DNA of 64,000 bases, taken from NCBI GenBank assembly GCA_963854835.1, contig OY978529.1, forward strand, positions 13,105,139 to 13,169,138, given 5' to 3'. Shown piece after piece: positions 41,951 to 54,335 of the stretch. Position 1 is the stretch's first letter. Every line of letters begins with the position of its first letter. The DNA is from Megamerina dolium. Its lineage: Eukaryota; Arthropoda; Insecta; Diptera; Megamerinidae. A program made the translations under genes and the position numbers. The notes under the pieces are model-generated. The model did no database searches. It worked only from the letters and a program-made list of their open reading frames with translations, and was not told the DNA's origin.

Positions 41951-42960
41951 TCACCTTGGTGAGAATATGGCGAAATATGGCTTCACCCTTACGGGCGCAT
42001 GACGATGGGGCTTCCTCTCGGTAAGTTCAGCGAAAAGAGGCCACTTTGCTTTGCTAAAGTTAATGAACGTGGCCTTCTCAGATATTACAAATTTCTTAGG
42101 TTTAGCTATTTGGATCACAATCGGGATGTGGTCAGAGTTCAGGGCTACGTCCGCATTCCACTTTACACTGGAAAGCAGAGATGCACTCACAAAGGCAATG
42201 TCGGGAGAGCTAATCCGATTATGTCGATCCATGTAATCAGCAATCTCCACTATCTTCGACTGAAAACCGTTGCAATTTAACTTCATGACCTTAAAGGTAG
42301 GGTGGAGAGAATCCCCGAGTAGATGTTAGCGGCCGAACAGAAAACAGAGGTTGAGCAGGACCGCAGGTGTATCCAACTGTCGCAGGCGTTTCAAAGCACA
42401 GACGTAGCATTGCGATAAATGCACCGGTGGCAAACTCAACTGCGCCAGGGACGCACGTCCGGGAGCGTGGAGTGACAGATCAGGACATATGGACAGGATA
42501 TGGTTTTTGGGGTGAGGGCTGCAATCTACAGCATTCAGCAACAAAATCTGTGTTCCAATCCATGTGGGTGCGGAGTCCGGCGCAGGGCCTCATATGACTT
42601 CAACCACCACAGTTGTTGCACAAACTGATGTGGAATTGTGGATGGGTGGATGGGCCGATGACATGTGGTGCACTGCCAGCCGTTCGTGCCTCGCGAACCC
42701 GGAGGCATTCTGTTGGCATTACGTTGAGCTGGCTGTACGGTGGTTGTATGATGAACATTGCACTCAAATCTTGATGGCTGCGAAGGCCAGAGCAACCTCG
42801 AAAATGGCACCACCTATTACAGGCATTACATCTGACTGATGTTGCGTTGGGATGAATCACCAAGTTGCAGATGGAGCAGAACCAAGTTGGCCCCGGGTTT
42901 CTCTAGACACCAGCACGCAGCAAAAGGATAACGAGCACACCAACTGGCAGAGTGTGCTCG
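41951..42960 (-). mobile_element. LINE relic E with PHD-like zinc finger and endonuclease remnants
   Basis: Minus strand: near 42880-42780 a Cys/His-rich finger (FCSICNLVIHP, then CNACNRWCHFRGCSGL), then a Pro-rich linker. An endonuclease start follows (MKLNCNGFQSKIVEIADYM, at 42286) joined directly to its end (VALNSDHIPIVIQI, about 42110). The middle of the endonuclease and everything downstream are missing. Fingers of this type occur at the N-terminus of some CR1/I-type LINE proteins (from memory). Confidence 0.65.
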
Positions 42961-42964
42961 TAGA

Positions 42965-43390
42965 ATAAATTAAGTATATTTTATCTGGTAAACTTTTACG
43001 TGGCTCGTAAAATCTTTTTCATACAAATATATGACAGTAGATTTACGAGCGTATAATTTAATACAGTTTAGCTGTTTACGCGGCGTTTATACGATTGCAT
43101 GAATCCCACCAATATGTATTTCAAATAAGAACCCGTTAAATAAGATATGGTTACCTTTGTGTGCAACTATATACAAATTTTTCATTTGTCAATTGATAAG
43201 CTAAAAGTGGGTACGTAAATTTTAATTTCTGATCAAATTTGAAGTGTTATCGCAAGTATCGAATAAAGATGTATTGGTTGAAATACTAAATAAGTTATGA
43301 CGGTTCAAAAGTTTCATAAAAATTCCGCGGCTAAGTTTACCGATCCCCCTTTTAATCGACTCACGATACTTTTTAATAGCGTCCGTACCC
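42965..43390. other. Spacer
   Basis: AT-rich, no feature recognised. Confidence 0.45.
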
Positions 43391-43393
43391 TTA

Positions 43394-43627
43394 GTTTAGG
43401 TTAGGTTAGGTTATTGTGCCCTCTCTCTGGAAGGACACACTTAGGCCAGAAAGGGCCATTTTGATACCACCGAGCTTCTCTTCCAATACTGTTGTGCGTG
43501 TTAAATTTGAACAGCATTAGAAGGAACCTACTTATATTAGCCGGTTCCAAACGGCAGAACCCTTGTGAGATTACTTTAACTTACTGTCGGAAAAATTGCC
43601 AATTCCGTAGGCAATACAATTAGTCGA
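43394..43627 (-). mobile_element. SINE copy 2 (5'-truncated, LINE-type tail)
   Basis: It has the TAACC-repeat tail, then GTCC..GGCCTAAGTG sequence and the shared body (TTCTGCCGTTTGGAACCGG on the minus strand). It stops before the tRNA-like head. The tail resembles the 3' end of LINE A. Confidence 0.78.
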
Positions 43628-43629
43628 AT

Positions 43630-44040
43630 TATCTTAATATTTGTTTAACTTGTCGTGTGAACTTTTCTAAATCTACAGCGATTTCTCCAATTGGCTACAA
43701 ACATTTAACCAAAATAAATATAGCATTGCCATTGGTTAGAGGATATAGTAATAATCTTCCACTTTTTAAAATATCTTATTGAATGAAGCTTTTTCATTTA
43801 AACCAATAAATTCATAAGTTAGTTCATTATTTTCTCTACAAATATTATTGAATTAATTAGAGACAATAGTTTTGAGAAACATTATTTTCCAAATAAATAA
43901 TTGAGCTCCCAGCCTAAACATTTTGAATTTTTGTCCCTAGGCTTTTAATAAAACAGAATTATTACAAAAAAATCTAATGTAAGGTTTTGTATAGTAGTTA
44001 TGGCTTTACTTACCTGTCAATACAAAAAAGAAACATTCCG
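43630..44040. other. Spacer
   Basis: AT-rich sequence, nothing recognised. Confidence 0.45.
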
Positions 44041-44053
44041 ATTTTAGCGTTTA

Positions 44054-44401
44054 TAAATAAATATGTGGCACTTAAAGCCCCAAAGGGCTCATTGGCCAAG
44101 CTTCTCTTCCATTACTGTTGTGCGTGTTAAATTTTGGACAGTATTAGAAGGGACCTACTTATTTTAGCCGGTTCCGAACGGCAGAACCCTTGCGACATCA
44201 CTTTTTTTGAGCTTTGTCGCAGAGTTCTTTTAGAAGCTTTTCATAGCAAGTTATTACTGTCGGAAGAACTGCTAAATGCTTGCCGACAGGTGGGTACCGT
44301 TCGAAAGAAAAATCTTTTCGATATTAAATTTGTTATGCATCAGCCGGGGATTGAACCACGACCTACAGATCAGAAGGCCAACACACTAACCACTGAGCTA
44401 C
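44054..44401 (-). mobile_element. SINE copy 3 (full, GGGCTTTAAGTGCC-type tail)
   Basis: tRNA-like head at 44341-44401 on the minus strand with A box (TAGCTCAGTGGTTAG) and B box (GTGGTTCAATCCCC). The common body follows, then a tail ending AGCCCTTTGGGGCTTTAAGTG. The imperfect 10-bp pair TTAGCGTTTA (44044-44053) and TTAACGTTTA (44402-44411) is a likely target-site duplication. Internal RNA polymerase III promoter boxes are implied by the head. Confidence 0.85.
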
Positions 44402-44453
44402 TTAACGTTTACTTCGTAAAAATAAATAAATACAAATATTCACAACATACATA

Positions 44454-44570
44454 AGTTGCATTCTTTTGTAAGCGAGTTGCAAAAGAACACCAACTCACAT
44501 ATAATTTCCTTTTTACTTGCATATAATTTCCCTTTTACTTGCATATAATTTCCCTTTAGTTACTTAGCAA
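44454..44570. repeat. Short interspersed repeat with 22-bp tandem units
   Basis: TGCATTCTTTTGTAAGCGAG and the following ~50 bases recur at 48408-48475. Here the motif ACTTGCATATAATTTCCCTT is repeated in tandem about three times. TTCTTTTG and CAAAAGAA form a small stem. The origin is unknown. Confidence 0.75.
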
Positions 44571-44574
44571 CGCT

Positions 44575-45210
44575 GGTAACGCTGGATATATTCGCGAGTT
44601 CAATTGATAACGATTCAAGTGCTCTTTCAATTGACTCCCATTGCATTACCTTTAACCAGACATGAGCTAGAGCTGCATTTGTTAAATAATTACAAAACTA
44701 CATTCGCTATCAACTGACTCCCTCCCTCTATATTACTTTGAAATTGTTTTAAAGGAAATTTCTTTTTAACTACGCTTTACTTGTCCAAAATATGCTATTT
44801 AACTCACTCTATAACTGACTACTCGGGGGCAATTGACACTCACTTAGACTTCAGGGTATGCATGTTGATTGATTAACTTTTTTATTTGAGTATTTTAGAA
44901 GATTTTTCCAATCACCTGGATCCAAACTAATTTGATCAAATCTGTGTGTATGCTAACTTCTAGCATTATGTTAACGTGTTCTGAATGTATTCATAATTGT
45001 AGATAAAGTCACTTAAAGATAAACAAACAGTAGTTACGAGTATCATTGAGAATAAAACGATAAAATGTTGCACTTGGTCGATATTTGATAAAATTTGTTG
45101 AATTGTTGAATACTTCCGGCTTCAAAAGTATGTTCGCTTTCTAGAGAACACAAAAGCCTTTAAATTATTGTATAATATTTTCCCATTTTTATTATGTACT
45201 GTGAACTTCT
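44575..45210. other. Spacer
   Basis: No coding or repeat feature recognised. Confidence 0.45.
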
Positions 45211-45212
45211 TA

Positions 45213-45950
45213 AGGGGTTATATACCTTTTTCTGGCTCAAAAAATCGAAAAAAAATTTATGATTTTTTTTGTTATGTACATACTTTTAACAATTTTTCTG
45301 CAAAATTTCATAGAGATCGGGGCACTAGAACCTAAGCTACAGCCGTTCATAGCGCGCTGTGTCCATAACAACCTAATGTCCATCTAAAACTTTAAACGCG
45401 ATTATCTCGGAATCGCATTTTTGAGAAAAGGTCATTGCGGTGAGCACGATATCTCGGTAACCACTACATCGATCGATTTGAAATTTTGGCGGATTGTTTG
45501 TATATACAATAGCTAGTTCGTGAACGAAGGAATTTTATTTTCGAAAAATTTTTCTATTTTTTTTGGGCAATAAACTAAATTATTCGACCTCGAAAAATCG
45601 ACTTTTTTGAAAAAAATATCACTGTAACTGTAAAAATTTTTTTTTTCGTAAAATCCTTCGTTCACGAACTAGGTAACACTATATACTAACGTAATTTTTC
45701 TTTTTTTTTCAGTTGAGCCGTTTCCTTGTTTTCATGCTCACCGTTAGCCACTACTGAAAAAAGGAATTCTGCGGCAAGGACTATAACTTCCACAATTATT
45801 AAAATTTTCACTCGAAATTTTATATGAATTTACTTAAGGACACGTACGTTAATACAATTTGTATTGTATTTGAATAAAACAATGGTAACATGCTTAAAAA
45901 AAATTAATAAAAACCCTGTATTTCTCTGGAGAAAAAGGTATATAACCCCA
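45213..45950. mobile_element. 738-bp palindromic MITE flanked by TA
   Basis: The ends are GGGGTTATATACCTTTTTCT and its exact complement, with TA on both sides (45211-45212, 45951-45952). A second, internal 19-bp perfect inverted pair (CTAGTTCGTGAACGAAGGA at 45513-45531 and its complement at 45654-45672) makes a nested foldback. It is noncoding. TA flanks suggest mobilisation by a Tc1/mariner-type transposase (inference). Confidence 0.8.
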
Positions 45951-45954
45951 TAAA

Positions 45955-47035
45955 GCAATTATGACTTTTCATGCTTAAAGTGCTGATGAAGTGTCTAATT
46001 AGGAGTGCTGTAATAATGCATTAGCAATTGTATAATATATGAAATAATTAGCAATAGTTTGATAAGCAATAAAATGGAATTGTCAAGCTCGAAATATACG
46101 ATTAGTTAATTACGCTTTGATAACAAATACGAGTAGTAATATTTATAACAATAATACTATACTCATACATGTGCAGTGAACTTCATTCAATGTGGGAGAT
46201 TGACCAACTGACCGCGTCGAAAAATGTAAACAAAGTATTGAATAACTTGTTTATTTTATTTTAAATAACTTTCAGCAGTAATAACATATATACTCATATG
46301 TAAAAATCTATGTATGCATTTATGTTGTACTATATAGTGTATGTATAAGGATGTAGGTGGGAAGAAAAATCGTAAAGCATAAAATCGAGCAAAGAGCAAA
46401 CAAGAAAAGCGGAAGTGTTATTGTTTGTGACCATGTGTGCATCAGGCTAAATGAATATATCGTCCAATATTCGTATATCGAATGTACAAGTATATGTTTT
46501 TTTTTAATTATTCGACCTTTTCAAATATTAACATTATTCGAAAGATGAATTGAATTGAATCAAATAACAAATTATTCGTATAATTATTATTTCCATTAAT
46601 TAAAATTAAATTAATTCGATTAATCAGAATTCTGATAGAACTTTTTTTAAAAACCATTAGGTAATAACATTGATGGGATTAACCGCCTCGTTATGTGATA
46701 TCACACTTCTAGACTTCTTGCTTAGGGGCTACAAAAAGTCATCGGAAACGATTTCTTTTTTATTTATGTGGGTTTGGGGTACTTTGCCTTGGTTTCGATA
46801 TGATAAATTAATATATTCAGTTTGAAAATCTGTTTTATCTGAAAGAAATAAACATTTGTGTGTTAATAAAGAAAGAAAAGTCAATTTGAAATTAGATATA
46901 TATTTTTTATTTATTGAAAAAAAAAACACTTCTAAATAAATCACCCATGATTTATGTAGTAAAAGTGCAAAAATGAAATTATTGTGGAAAACGGGTACTT
47001 ATGTATGTATATTATCATTGTTTTAATGTAGACAT
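45955..47035. other. Spacer
   Basis: AT-rich; short frames only, no domain or RNA gene recognised. Confidence 0.45.
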
Positions 47036-47151
47036 GCTATTGGGTGATCCAAGTAGACATACTTTTTTCAATAACCTTTTTTTGACAGATCACGTGTGAG
47101 TCGTGCCATGCTGTCATGTTATTTTTGTTTAGTATTGTTTGGCATTTCATC

Positions 47152-47996
47152 ATGGAAAGACTTACTCCTGAACAACGTTTACAAATCGGTCAACTTTATT
47201 ACGAAAATTCATGTTCTGTGAGGAATGTATTCCGTGTACTTTGCTCAACTTATGGTCAACATAATCGGCCTACTGAGCGTACTATTCGCAACACCATCAC
47301 CCATCTTGAGACCCAGCATTCATTATTGGATAATATTCGACCGAATAGACCACGTCCAGCACGCAGTAAAGAAAATATAGCGGCCGTAGCTGTGAGTGTA
47401 CACGAAGACCGTGGAGAGTCGACTCGGCGCCGTTCGCAGCAACTCGAACTGACGTATGGAACGACTTGGCGCATTTTACGTCGTTCCAAGAAGATCCGAC
47501 GTTTTCGAGCCAAATTTTGTTCAGCGATGAGGCCCATTTCTGGCTCAATGGATATGTAAACAAGCAAAATTGCCGTATTTCGGACGAAGAGCAACCTGAA
47601 GAGATTCAACAGCTGCCACTTCATCCAGAAAAAACAACGGTTTGGCGTGGTTTGTGGGTCGGAGGAATCATTGGTCCATATTTCTTCAAAAACGATGTCG
47701 GTGAGAACGTAACCGTCAATGGCGTTATCGTGCCATGATATCCGACTATTTGATGCCTGAAAATGAAGCTCGTGATCTCGGCGACATTTGGTTTCAACTA
47801 GACGGCGCCACTTCCCATACATGTTGGTTTTCTAATTTGGCGACATGTGATTATTTCAAGTCGTATGAATATTTTAGAGAAACTTGAACAAATTGGCTTT
47901 AGACGCAAAATTTGTAGGACTAAAAACGAAATTATCAACAAATTTGTAACAGAACCTCACTGGGATCTGATACGGCATATAAAAGCAGAATTGTGA
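47152..47996 (+). pseudogene. Mariner-like (Tc1/mariner superfamily) transposase, frameshifted
   Basis: Begins MERLTPEQRLQIGQLYYENS with an N-terminal helix-turn-helix region (residues ~1-80). After a frameshift and deletion near 47460 it continues as QILFSDEAHFWLNGYVNKQN (first catalytic D), HPEKTTVWRGLWVGGIIGPYFF, then in a third frame DIWFQLDGATSHT (second D). The segment holding the third acidic residue is deleted before a C-terminal remnant ending at 47996. The sequence just upstream of the ATG is shared with the fragment at 21909-22258. Inverted ends were not identified. It is inactive. Confidence 0.85.
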
Positions 47997-48059
47997 AAAA
48001 GCAGTTAATCTTTGTCTGAAATGTACTGAATTTATCTGGATAGTGTCCTCTGTCGAAAA

Positions 48060-48405
48060 ATCAAATTTATTGTCGCGGAAATAATGGTGTTCGGTGTAAT
48101 ATAATTAGACAATATAATATAAATAAAAAAATTATTCGCATTCGTATTTTTCATTTTTGTTATTCGTATTTGTACGTTCGTACAACCCTAATATTCGTAC
48201 TTAATATGATTGTTTTTACTGTAATTGCTCATTGTTTTTTTTTGTTGCTTTGTAATACGGTTAGAATGCGGCCAAGGTTTTTTCTGTACTCTTCATATAT
48301 ACATATATTGTGAATTGTGCTCTTGTTTTTTTATCTGCCTTAAAGTATAAATTTTTAAGGCCTGTACTACTGGTACGTTCTTAAATCTACTTACATATAC
48401 AATAG
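48060..48405. other. Spacer
   Basis: Nothing recognised. Confidence 0.4.
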
Positions 48406-48407
48406 CT

Positions 48408-48475
48408 GCATTCTTTTGTAAGCGAGTTGCAAAAGAACACCAACTCGCATATAATTTCCCTTTTACTTGCCCAGG
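48408..48475. repeat. Second copy of the TGCATTCTTTTGTAAGCGAG repeat
   Basis: Nearly identical over about 68 bases to 44454-44520, with only one ATATAATTTCCC unit here, so the tandem expansion at 44 kb is local. Confidence 0.8.
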
Positions 48476-48538
48476 TGCGAGACGAGCGGACGGACGGATT
48501 GGCATCTTTAAATCGACTATTTATGCGACCCTGATCTA

Positions 48539-48798
<260 letters not shown>

Positions 48799-48799
48799 T

Positions 48800-49640
48800 T
48801 TTTTATCTACGACATCTTTCCAAAATGAATATACCGTTGCACCTGTGTGCAGGGTACGAAAATTATTCATGCCATACCCAAGTAACACTTGCAGCAAGTA
48901 GTTGAAAGAAGAACCAATTTTTGCATAGCAATCACATAAGGATTGCAGAAAACAAATTTAATTGTATAAAATTGCCTTGATGTTGCTTGAATCTTGTAAG
49001 TTCTTAGTTGTTGCGGCAATTTCCATGTAACGTGTACTATATACAACATATTTTCTGGTTGCAACTCAGGACAAGTAATATGAAGAATAATAAATCTGTA
49101 CCAAAAAGCAGTAACCGTTTAAGTCAAATTTATGAATTTTATAGGAGAGTGTTTTTTAATTTCTGAATGGAAATGGTTAATCAACAAAAACTCAATGCAA
49201 TGGTCGAAGTTTAAAATTTCGAAGATATCAGCAGCATTGGTATAATCTCAAGAATTACCTGCTATTAAAAGGTGTAATTTGGAGTTTTCCTTCCTCGAAG
49301 GAAATGAATGTATCGGAGCCTTTAATTAGTTTTGAGGGATTTTTTTCTGCTTTTATTTAAGTAACAAAAAGAATTCATACATTATTCAAACTGCTGTCCA
49401 TCGTTAGCTACGACTTTTTTAGGCAATCTATGAATCGACCAAATTTTTAATTTCAAATTTGTACAACACTTCTATATTACCGAAATCAGTTTTTCTGTTA
49501 AAAAGGGGAAAGCATCGAGGGCCTAAAAGTAGTGTGGAATTTCAACTCACTAAAATTTCCTTTATGTTCGATTGTTTAACTAGTAGAAACCTCAACAACT
49601 TGGTCTTGGACTCCTATTAACTTATCATCGTTATATAGGC
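48800..49640. other. Spacer with a trace of mariner sequence
   Basis: Mostly featureless. On the minus strand at about 49375-49440 a short stretch reads IHRLPKKVVANDGQQFE, resembling the C-terminus of a mariner transposase. It is too short to be certain. Confidence 0.4.
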
Positions 49641-49645
49641 ATCAC

Positions 49646-50080
49646 AATAACAATTTTGGTTACTCATCACTATTGTGAATGACACTATTGTGAGTGACAC
49701 GAATATTGGCACCATCGAAACGAATGTCAACAAAAAGAAATAGGCGATAATCAGAACTAGCCAACGAGAAAGAAAGAGAATAATCTCGATAAAGGAAGAT
49801 TTTGGAGTGTTGCCACAGAGTATAATAGAGCTAGTTGTTGACAAATGAAATCAATTGAATCCCGAACGTGATTACGCAAACATCGATACAGTATCAGAGG
49901 CAAAAGTTGCAAGTACATTAAATTGTTATTGTAAATAGTTGATTGTAAATAGAATTAATTATAGTTGTACAGTATATATAGTTGTACAGAATAAGTGTTG
50001 CAATTATTATTAACAGAATCCAGTGTTCGAACAAGGTTGATTCAAATAGAATTAAAAGTACACAAAATAAAAACGTAACA
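49646..50080 (+). mobile_element. Second plus-strand solo LTR of the Mdg3-like family
   Basis: Matches the family LTR from GGTTACTCATCACTATTGTG to AATAAAAACGTAACA at 50080, without internal sequence or primer site beside it. The first ~15 bases are altered and a TATTGTGA-type segment is duplicated (49673-49700). Diverged, so older than copies b-d. Confidence 0.82.
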
Positions 50081-50084
50081 ATAT

Positions 50085-51178
50085 TATATTTCATTCGAAG
50101 CACATCAAGATAGAAACAACAATGAACAATCAATATGCCAATAGCAAAAAAAAAAATGCAAAAAAAAAAAACTGATTGAAAATAATACAAAAATGGAAAT
50201 CGTTCAAACACTACAATCTTTGTACACGAGCATGAAATCATTTTACTAGAGACTAAAGAGAAATCCTCAAGGACATATATATTATACATAAATGCAGGGA
50301 AAGCAACTAAGGCATTTGTATAAGCAATATTAACATTGAATACCTAACTTTATGCAACAAAAAATGTCGCCAAAAAATCTTTCCTTATAAATAAAACATT
50401 TAGGAATATACTCTGCAGTCTAACCGAGGGGCAATTGCTCCTTTTAAATAATTATAGAGTTGGAGTTACTTGTTCGAATTACTTTCAAGAGCTTTCAGTA
50501 CTCTCTAATTTATTTTTGGGATACGTTTTACAAGGACGAGCTTTTTTTGACAATTAGTGTTGAAACCTAACGATAATGTTAGGAATAATGTTGCAATTGT
50601 AGTTATAATTTCTAAGTATATATTGAAAAATATATCTAATTAATCTACAATTGGTTATCGTAGCTCCATGGCTTGTGTGATAGCTTCGATAAAGTTGTGG
50701 CTTCAATAGCATCTTTTTCCAGAAAGGAAAAAAAAATTGTTGGCCCTAATACTCAAAAGGAGGGGTTCAGCTAAGGTTTTTTGGAATACGTAGTACAATA
50801 TATTTCAAATTCTATTTAATAAATATTATATGATGGTATCTTATATGACGCTTACACAAAAATGAATGAAATTTTAATACAATTTTCATTAATTTCAGGG
50901 TCTTACGTTATTGAGCCGTAACAGTAGCAGCAATAGTAGCAGCATAAAAAAGTATATAATTTATGTAGAATAAGAAAAGACAACACTCACAATAACAAGC
51001 ACAAATCAACTCGGGCGTTTTTGTTTTCCATATTTTTCGAAAAACAAGGTAAGTGGTCATTAAAAAAATAACCAGAATAATCAAACGCCTACACTATGTT
51101 AATGCCACAATGAACTTTTTGAAGGATTTGAATTGAAATGGATGAAAATATACAAAACATTACCCAATGAAGTTTGAT
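50085..51178. other. Spacer
   Basis: AT-rich, no feature recognised. Confidence 0.45.
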
Positions 51179-51191
51179 AAAATGTATTATA

Positions 51192-51550
51192 TATATATAT
51201 ATATGTGGCACTTAAAGCCCCGAAGGGCTCATTGGCCGAGCTTCTCTTCAATTACTGTTGTGAGTGTTAAATTTTGGACAGTATCAGAAGGGACCTACTT
51301 ATTTTAGCCGGTTCCGAACGGCAGAACCCTTGCGACATCACTTTTTCTGAGCTTTGTCACAGAGTTCTTTTAGAAGCTTTTTCATGGCAAGTTGTTACTG
51401 TCGGAAGAATTGCCAATTGCTTGCCGACAGGTGGGTACCGCTCGAAAGAAAAATATTTTCGATATTAAATTTGTTATGCATGTGCCGGGGATTGAACCAC
51501 GACCTACAGATCAGAAGGCCAACACACTAACCACTGAGCCACGGCACCAC
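51192..51550 (-). mobile_element. SINE copy 4 (full, GGGCTTTAAGTGCC-type tail)
   Basis: Minus strand: tRNA-like head with intact A box (TGGCTCAGTGGTTAG) and B box, the common body, then a tail ending AGCCCTTCGGGGCTTTAAGT followed by a short TA run. The 12-bp duplication AAATGTATTATA at 51180-51191 and 51551-51562 is perfect, so this copy inserted fairly recently. Confidence 0.9.
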
Positions 51551-51562
51551 AAATGTATTATA

Positions 51563-53830
51563 GACTAGATTATATTTGAGGGAAATGTTGGGGCCGAAGA
51601 AAATCTGTAGGGTCGGTCATACGTTTCATTGTTCTGCGGGGAATTACTGGACAATTATGGGATGTATTTAAACTTTTATAATTTGTCAGATTATGGACCA
51701 AATTCGACCTGCGAAATCATCACGCACAGCCTGGGTAGTAATTCAGCGATCCAAAATACGTATATAAATGTTTATCTCGTCTGCTTAGCAATATCTTCTA
51801 TTTCCATATGGCTGTTTATTGCTTTTGAGTGAATAATTTTTGTTCTATAGAAATGAAATTGCTTAAGTTTTGGATATTTTAAATAGTAATGGTGATTGGA
51901 CTAGCTATTAATTTGTATTCCAAATATATTTTCGATACAATTTTTATGAAAACAATAAAAGTTTTTAAAAAAAAGTTATTTATTTTCTTTTTATGATCGT
52001 TATTTAGTGAACAGACTGTACATAGTACGTAATTTTATTAAATGCTAGCTTGAAATTAAAAAGATTTTAAATCATTGCTTAATATAATCACTTCTATGAG
52101 ACACTAGTTAGTTGTTATTTTAGTTGGTTTAGCTACCAGTCTATTTTTCTATTTTATTTATATACAAAACTATGTATGTGTGTATATTATCTAAGAGATG
52201 AGGTACTTAAAACATTTGTAACTAATTAATTTGCGATACGAAAACCGTTCTTTCGCTTTGAATGTAGTCGATACTTACACCACACCTAACCAATTTATGT
52301 ACGCAAAAAAAATATCATGCTAAACACCTTTAAAACAACGTCTATTACATTTCGTGCGAGTGTAAAGTCTTCATGATATATGGACAACACATTCATACGT
52401 ACTTGTTCATATGCATATGCATATTTATTTTATTTTTCTCTCTTTAGGGGCTTTCCATTTTCATTTCAATTTTGAAATATCATTGAGACTTTTTATTTTT
52501 CTCTCTGAATTTGTTTTGTGGTAGCTGGTTAATCAACTCATGTCGTTAATCTTAATTATCACTTTACATACGCACATGCACAAATGTAAGTGTAGGTATT
52601 TACATTCCCAGAAGGAAAACATGTCCTTGAAGACCATACATTCAGTTCGACATTATGTATTCGTGAAAAATACAACACAAAGCTTCCATAAAAAGCAATC
52701 GACCGATAAAGCGAATAACTAACGATTCCAAGATAAAAATAACAACACAAAAACAATATTCCATGTTTTGTTTTTACCCAAACTATCAATATGCGCTTCT
52801 ACTGTACACTATGTGATTTATTGTTGTTACCATTTAATAATGTGACATGTGGCGACGTTAATGATGACTGTGACTGCTGCTGCTGCTGTCATCGACACAT
52901 ACCAACTAAGTTTACCTTACATGTGTACGTACGAATAATTTACCAATAAACCAATAAATATTTTCACTTTTTTTAATATTAAAATATTTGGCCAGCCCTT
53001 TGTCATTCATCCATTTTGAGTTGCTTTTCATAATTTTGTTATCGGCATTCAACATTATTTCATTCGATTCTCATTCCTCATTAATAAAATGATACATTTA
53101 TATAAGGCGTTTGTACCGAAATATGCTGTACATCAGATTCGGAATTTTAAAAAAATCAAAATTATCAGATCAGATCAAGCCACTTTGCTGCTTTTCTTCT
53201 AGTTACAGGTATACAGTCTTACCTTGTCTATAATAGAAAAGCAAAATATGACTATAATGTTCCGAATTTTCACCCATTTTTAAACGTAGATAACTTTTCA
53301 CAGAATAATGCGCTTTTAATAACGAAATGAAGCTTTCAACCGAGCTATAGTATAACCAGCAGCCATATTCCAATTGACTCTTTCCCTTATGATCTTTGGC
53401 TAATAAATTTTAGAGATTTATTTATCATATTCTTGATTTGCTATTTCTTTATTTTGACTGACAGTTTCATACTTCGGCTAAACTGTCATATTCTAATAAT
53501 TCGATTATTTACAATTAACATTGAAGTCTGTTACTGTTACTTTGGTACACTTCATCCTATGCTGCTTCAACTTGTTAAGACTTCTGAATATTATGATCTA
53601 TTTAACTTCGCAAAAAAGGGATGTTTTTGAGCAATGGCTTTCATTGAACTCAATTTCGTTCAAATACAAGAAAACAAGATGAAAATCATCGTTTTGTGAG
53701 CATGTATATGTGAAGTGTATGCTTTTATTTTAATTCATCCCTGGTGTGATTTGACAGTTCGTGGACCATATACAACTTTCTTTGTAAAAATTAAAAAAAA
53801 AATTAACACATATAAATTTTTTCGGTATAT
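51563..53830. other. AT-rich spacer
   Basis: 2.3 kb without recognised genes. A 67-codon plus-strand frame at 51629-51832 has a hydrophobic C-terminus but no known domain, and I do not call it a gene. A short CTG run lies near 52874. Confidence 0.45.
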
Positions 53831-53834
53831 TATT

Positions 53835-54212
53835 AGTTTATTCGAAAAGCAAACATTCCCATTATTTATCGAATAGGACTTCATTCATGAGGCTATCTCG
53901 GCTGGTTTCACAGTAATATATCCAAACCAGTAATGTCCACCCAGTCTTCCAATGTCTTGGTTACGGTTTCTGGTTCTATCTCACAAATGGCATGATCGAT
54001 GTTCGCCTTAAGGGCCTGAATCGTTAATGGGTTGTTCGCATATATTTGCTACTTCACGGCACCCCACAAAAAATTCTAACGGCGTCAAATCACAGCTCCG
54101 AGGTGGCCAACTGATATCGCCGAGACGGCTGATAACCGATTACTGAACTTGGCGCTCAAAAGATCGATTGTGGATGACTATGTGGCACGGCGCCCATTTC
54201 CACTGAGAATTC
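53835..54212 (-). mobile_element. Mariner-like relic, C-terminal part
   Basis: The minus strand gives FLWGAVK, then NNPLTIQALKANIDHAICEI and TVTKTLEDWVDITG, with stops, matching the C-terminal third of insect mariner-type transposases. The N-terminal two thirds are absent. Confidence 0.75.
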
Positions 54213-54335
54213 TTTTATTCGACTACTCGCTATCTTTGCGCCAATAAAATAAATATATGCTAAGTTTCCTAATCAGAGTTGATTTGAATTTTATATTTTA
54301 TATCTATGGTAAAAACCGTTTAAGTGGAGCTAATA

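Noticed and set aside
44341..44401. A functional tRNA gene
   Set aside because: A and B boxes are present, but the segment continues into a SINE body with flanking duplications and lacks a full cloverleaf with a paired acceptor.
44454..44570. A CRISPR-like array
   Set aside because: Three contiguous 22-bp tandem units without unique spacers, in a eukaryotic TE-rich context.
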